Of a DNA stretch of 64,000 nt, positions 62,452-64,000 are shown piece by piece. Below the pieces are notes generated by a model that saw nothing but the letters and a program-made list of their open reading frames with translations, made no database searches and was not told where the DNA came from. The DNA lies in assembly GCF_008868125.1 (NCBI RefSeq), contig NZ_WAAQ01000001.1:124001-188000 (forward strand), in the 5' to 3' direction. A program made the translations under genes and the position numbers. This stretch comes from Microbacterium maritypicum. Its GTDB lineage: Bacteria; Actinomycetota; Actinomycetes; Actinomycetales; Microbacteriaceae. Each line of letters opens with the position of its first letter. Position 1 is the first letter of the stretch.

Positions 62452-63741
62452 ATGAAGATCCGCACCAGTGTCGCCGCAGGCATCGCGGTGGCCACAGCAT
62501 TCGCGCTCACGGCCTGCACGGGCGGGGCCTCGACCTCCGGCGGATCGGCCGCGGACGGGGAGGTGGGGGGAGAGATCTCCTTCCAGACCTGGTCGCTCAA
62601 GAACGACAAGTTCACCCCGTACTTCGAGGGCGTCATCGATGCCTTCGAGAAGGAGAACCCCGGCACCACGGTGAAGTGGATCGACCAGCCCGCCGACGGG
62701 TATGAGGACAAGATCCTGCAGCAGGCCGAGTCCGGCGAGCTGCCCGACGTCATCAACCTCCCGCCCGAGTATGCCTACTCGTTGGCCTCGGCGGACCAGC
62801 TGCTCGACCTGGGCAGCGCCTCGAAGGTCATCGGCGACTACGTCGACGGTGGTGTCGAGGCCTACACCTACGACGGCATCGACGGGTCGTTCGGCTTCCC
62901 GTGGTACCTCGGCACCGAGCTCAACTACTGGAACACGGCGCTGCTCGCGCAGGGAGGCGTCACCGCGACTCCGCAGACGTTCGAGGAGACGATGGATGCG
63001 GCCGAGCAGCTCGCCGCCGCCGGCATCCAGACCATCTCCGACGTGCCGAGCCCTAAATCGCTCCAGATCATGGTGTCCGACGGCGGGGGCACGCAGGATG
63101 TGTACAAGGACGGGAAGTTCGTCTTCAACACTCCCGAGGCCGTCGCGATCGTCGACCGCTATGCGGAGCTCTACAAGGCCGGCGCGATCTCGCCGGAGGC
63201 GCTGCAGAACGCCGGTACCGCGAATGCCAACATCAACAACTTCAACAAGGGCACGGTGGCCTGGGCGACCGCAGGCCCGAACTACATCGACAAGGACATC
63301 GCGGTCAACGCCCCGACACTGCTCCCCGACGTCGACGTGACCAACGGCTTCGGCAACCCGCCGCTGTTCGTGCAGGGCATCAGCGTCTCGGCGAACTCCG
63401 ACAACGCCGCCACCGCTGTGGCCTTCGCCGAGTTCCTCACGAACACCGACAACCAGATCGAGTTCGTGAAGCTCGCCACCGGGTTCTTCCCCGGCACCAA
63501 GGCCGCGAACGAGGACCCGTCGGTGTTCGCCGAGACCGCCCAGAACGAGATGCAGGCCACGGCCAACGACCTCGCCGCCTCGCAGATGAACGACGCGCGG
63601 ATGCTCGGCGCCCCGCAGTTCACCGAGGCCATGGAGACCTACGCCAAGCAGCAGATCGCTCTCGCGGTCAAGGGCGACATCACGGCGCAGGAGGCCCTGG
63701 ACAAGGCGGTCGAGTACGCGGAGCAGAACGTCGTCGGCTGA
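62452..63741 (+). CDS. Sugar ABC transporter substrate-binding lipoprotein
   Basis: A 429-residue CUT1-type binding protein. Signal peptide and lipobox FALTAC anchor it to the membrane. Mature part: ISFQTWSLKNDKFTPYFEGVIDAFEKENPG, DVINLPPEYAYSLA and a C-terminal AKQQIALAVKGDITAQEALDKA. AAGGAGA gives start 62452. Upstream codons at 62446 are an alternative. It is the first gene of the transporter that presumably imports glycan released by GH18. Confidence 0.92.
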   Translation: MKIRTSVAAGIAVATAFALTACTGGASTSGGSAADGEVGGEISFQTWSLKNDKFTPYFEGVIDAFEKENPGTTVKWIDQPADGYEDKILQQAESGELPDVINLPPEYAYSLASADQLLDLGSASKVIGDYVDGGVEAYTYDGIDGSFGFPWYLGTELNYWNTALLAQGGVTATPQTFEETMDAAEQLAAAGIQTISDVPSPKSLQIMVSDGGGTQDVYKDGKFVFNTPEAVAIVDRYAELYKAGAISPEALQNAGTANANINNFNKGTVAWATAGPNYIDKDIAVNAPTLLPDVDVTNGFGNPPLFVQGISVSANSDNAATAVAFAEFLTNTDNQIEFVKLATGFFPGTKAANEDPSVFAETAQNEMQATANDLAASQMNDARMLGAPQFTEAMETYAKQQIALAVKGDITAQEALDKAVEYAEQNVVG

Positions 63742-63776
63742 GCCGATGACGCGGAGATGAAGGGGGTGGATGCCTC

Positions 63777-64000
63777 ATGAGACGACAGCGCTGGTACACG
63801 CCGTACCTGCTCGTGCTCCCCGGTGTGATCTGGGTGTTCGTGTTCGCCCTCTGGCCGTTCCTGAACACGATCGCCCTCGCGTTCACGGATGCCCGCCCCC
63901 TTCGTCCCGCGCAGTTCGTGGGACTCGACAACTTCGAGAAGATGCTCGGCGACGACCGGTTCGGCTATGCGCTGACGACGTCGCTCGTCTACGTCGTGGT
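63777..64000 (+). CDS. Sugar ABC transporter permease, cut by window edge
   Basis: The ATG at 63777 starts a CUT1-type permease: after MRRQRWYTPYLLVLPGVIWV come the first membrane helix (WVFVFALWPFLNTIALAF) and GLDNFEKMLGDDRFG, typical of these permeases. Only 74 codons are present before the window ends. It follows the binding-protein gene by 35 bases. Confidence 0.85.
   Translation, partial: MRRQRWYTPYLLVLPGVIWVFVFALWPFLNTIALAFTDARPLRPAQFVGLDNFEKMLGDDRFGYALTTSLVYVV

Overview
The window is high-GC DNA with almost no intergenic space, many GTG starts, stop-start overlaps inside operons and an HspR/HAIR-controlled dnaK operon. Together with a DUF222/HNH protein and an LAxTG-type surface anchor this points to an actinobacterium, most likely Microbacteriaceae (Microbacterium-like). 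It looks chromosomal. I see no phage genes, insertion sequence, CRISPR array or replication origin. The only RNA gene is a tRNA-Gly(CCC).

Left part (0-11 kb). A leftward copper-handling block (copZ, a His-tailed membrane-anchored protein, copA, a YHS protein) is read from a promoter whose spacer is a CsoR-type operator. Next come a DUF1295 membrane enzyme, a long-chain acyl-CoA ligase, and a run of stress or envelope genes (OsmC family, bactofilin-like membrane protein, SLATT-like protein and its partner). Three of these share a DevR-like GGGAC..GGCCC box.

Middle part (11-44 kb). After the tRNA lies a 1437-residue surface-anchored enzyme fusing a GH30-type and a GH43_24-type galactanase, behind twin LacI-type operators. 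It is followed by dcd, a FUSC protein and a divergent pair of His-rich winged-helix regulators. A peptidoglycan-salvage locus comes next: NamZ-type muramidase, MurR/RpiR regulator, sugar ABC transporter and AmiE-like serine hydrolase. Then an Lrp-controlled operon (MFS importer, amidohydrolase, ThDP enzyme, ureohydrolase) fits guanidino-compound or arginine catabolism. The rest is a RIO kinase, lipoproteins, an MFS/AraC pair, an iron-box-controlled flavoreductase, a MerR regulator and the HNH protein.

Right part (44-64 kb). The dnaK-grpE-dnaJ-hspR operon is followed by a GntR-controlled tripartite tricarboxylate transporter (tctC-B-A) with a class I aldolase/dehydratase, and a DoxX protein. 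A LacI-controlled FGGY kinase and fucose-isomerase-fold enzyme come next. Last is a locus that looks built for N-glycan use: a secreted GH18 endo-beta-N-acetylglucosaminidase, a LacI regulator, a cytoplasmic GH5_18-like beta-mannosidase, and a sugar ABC transporter cut by the window edge.

Overall this is a saprophyte or plant-associated actinobacterium equipped to strip arabinogalactan, N-glycans and cell-wall muropeptides, with a separate regulator and importer for most substrates.
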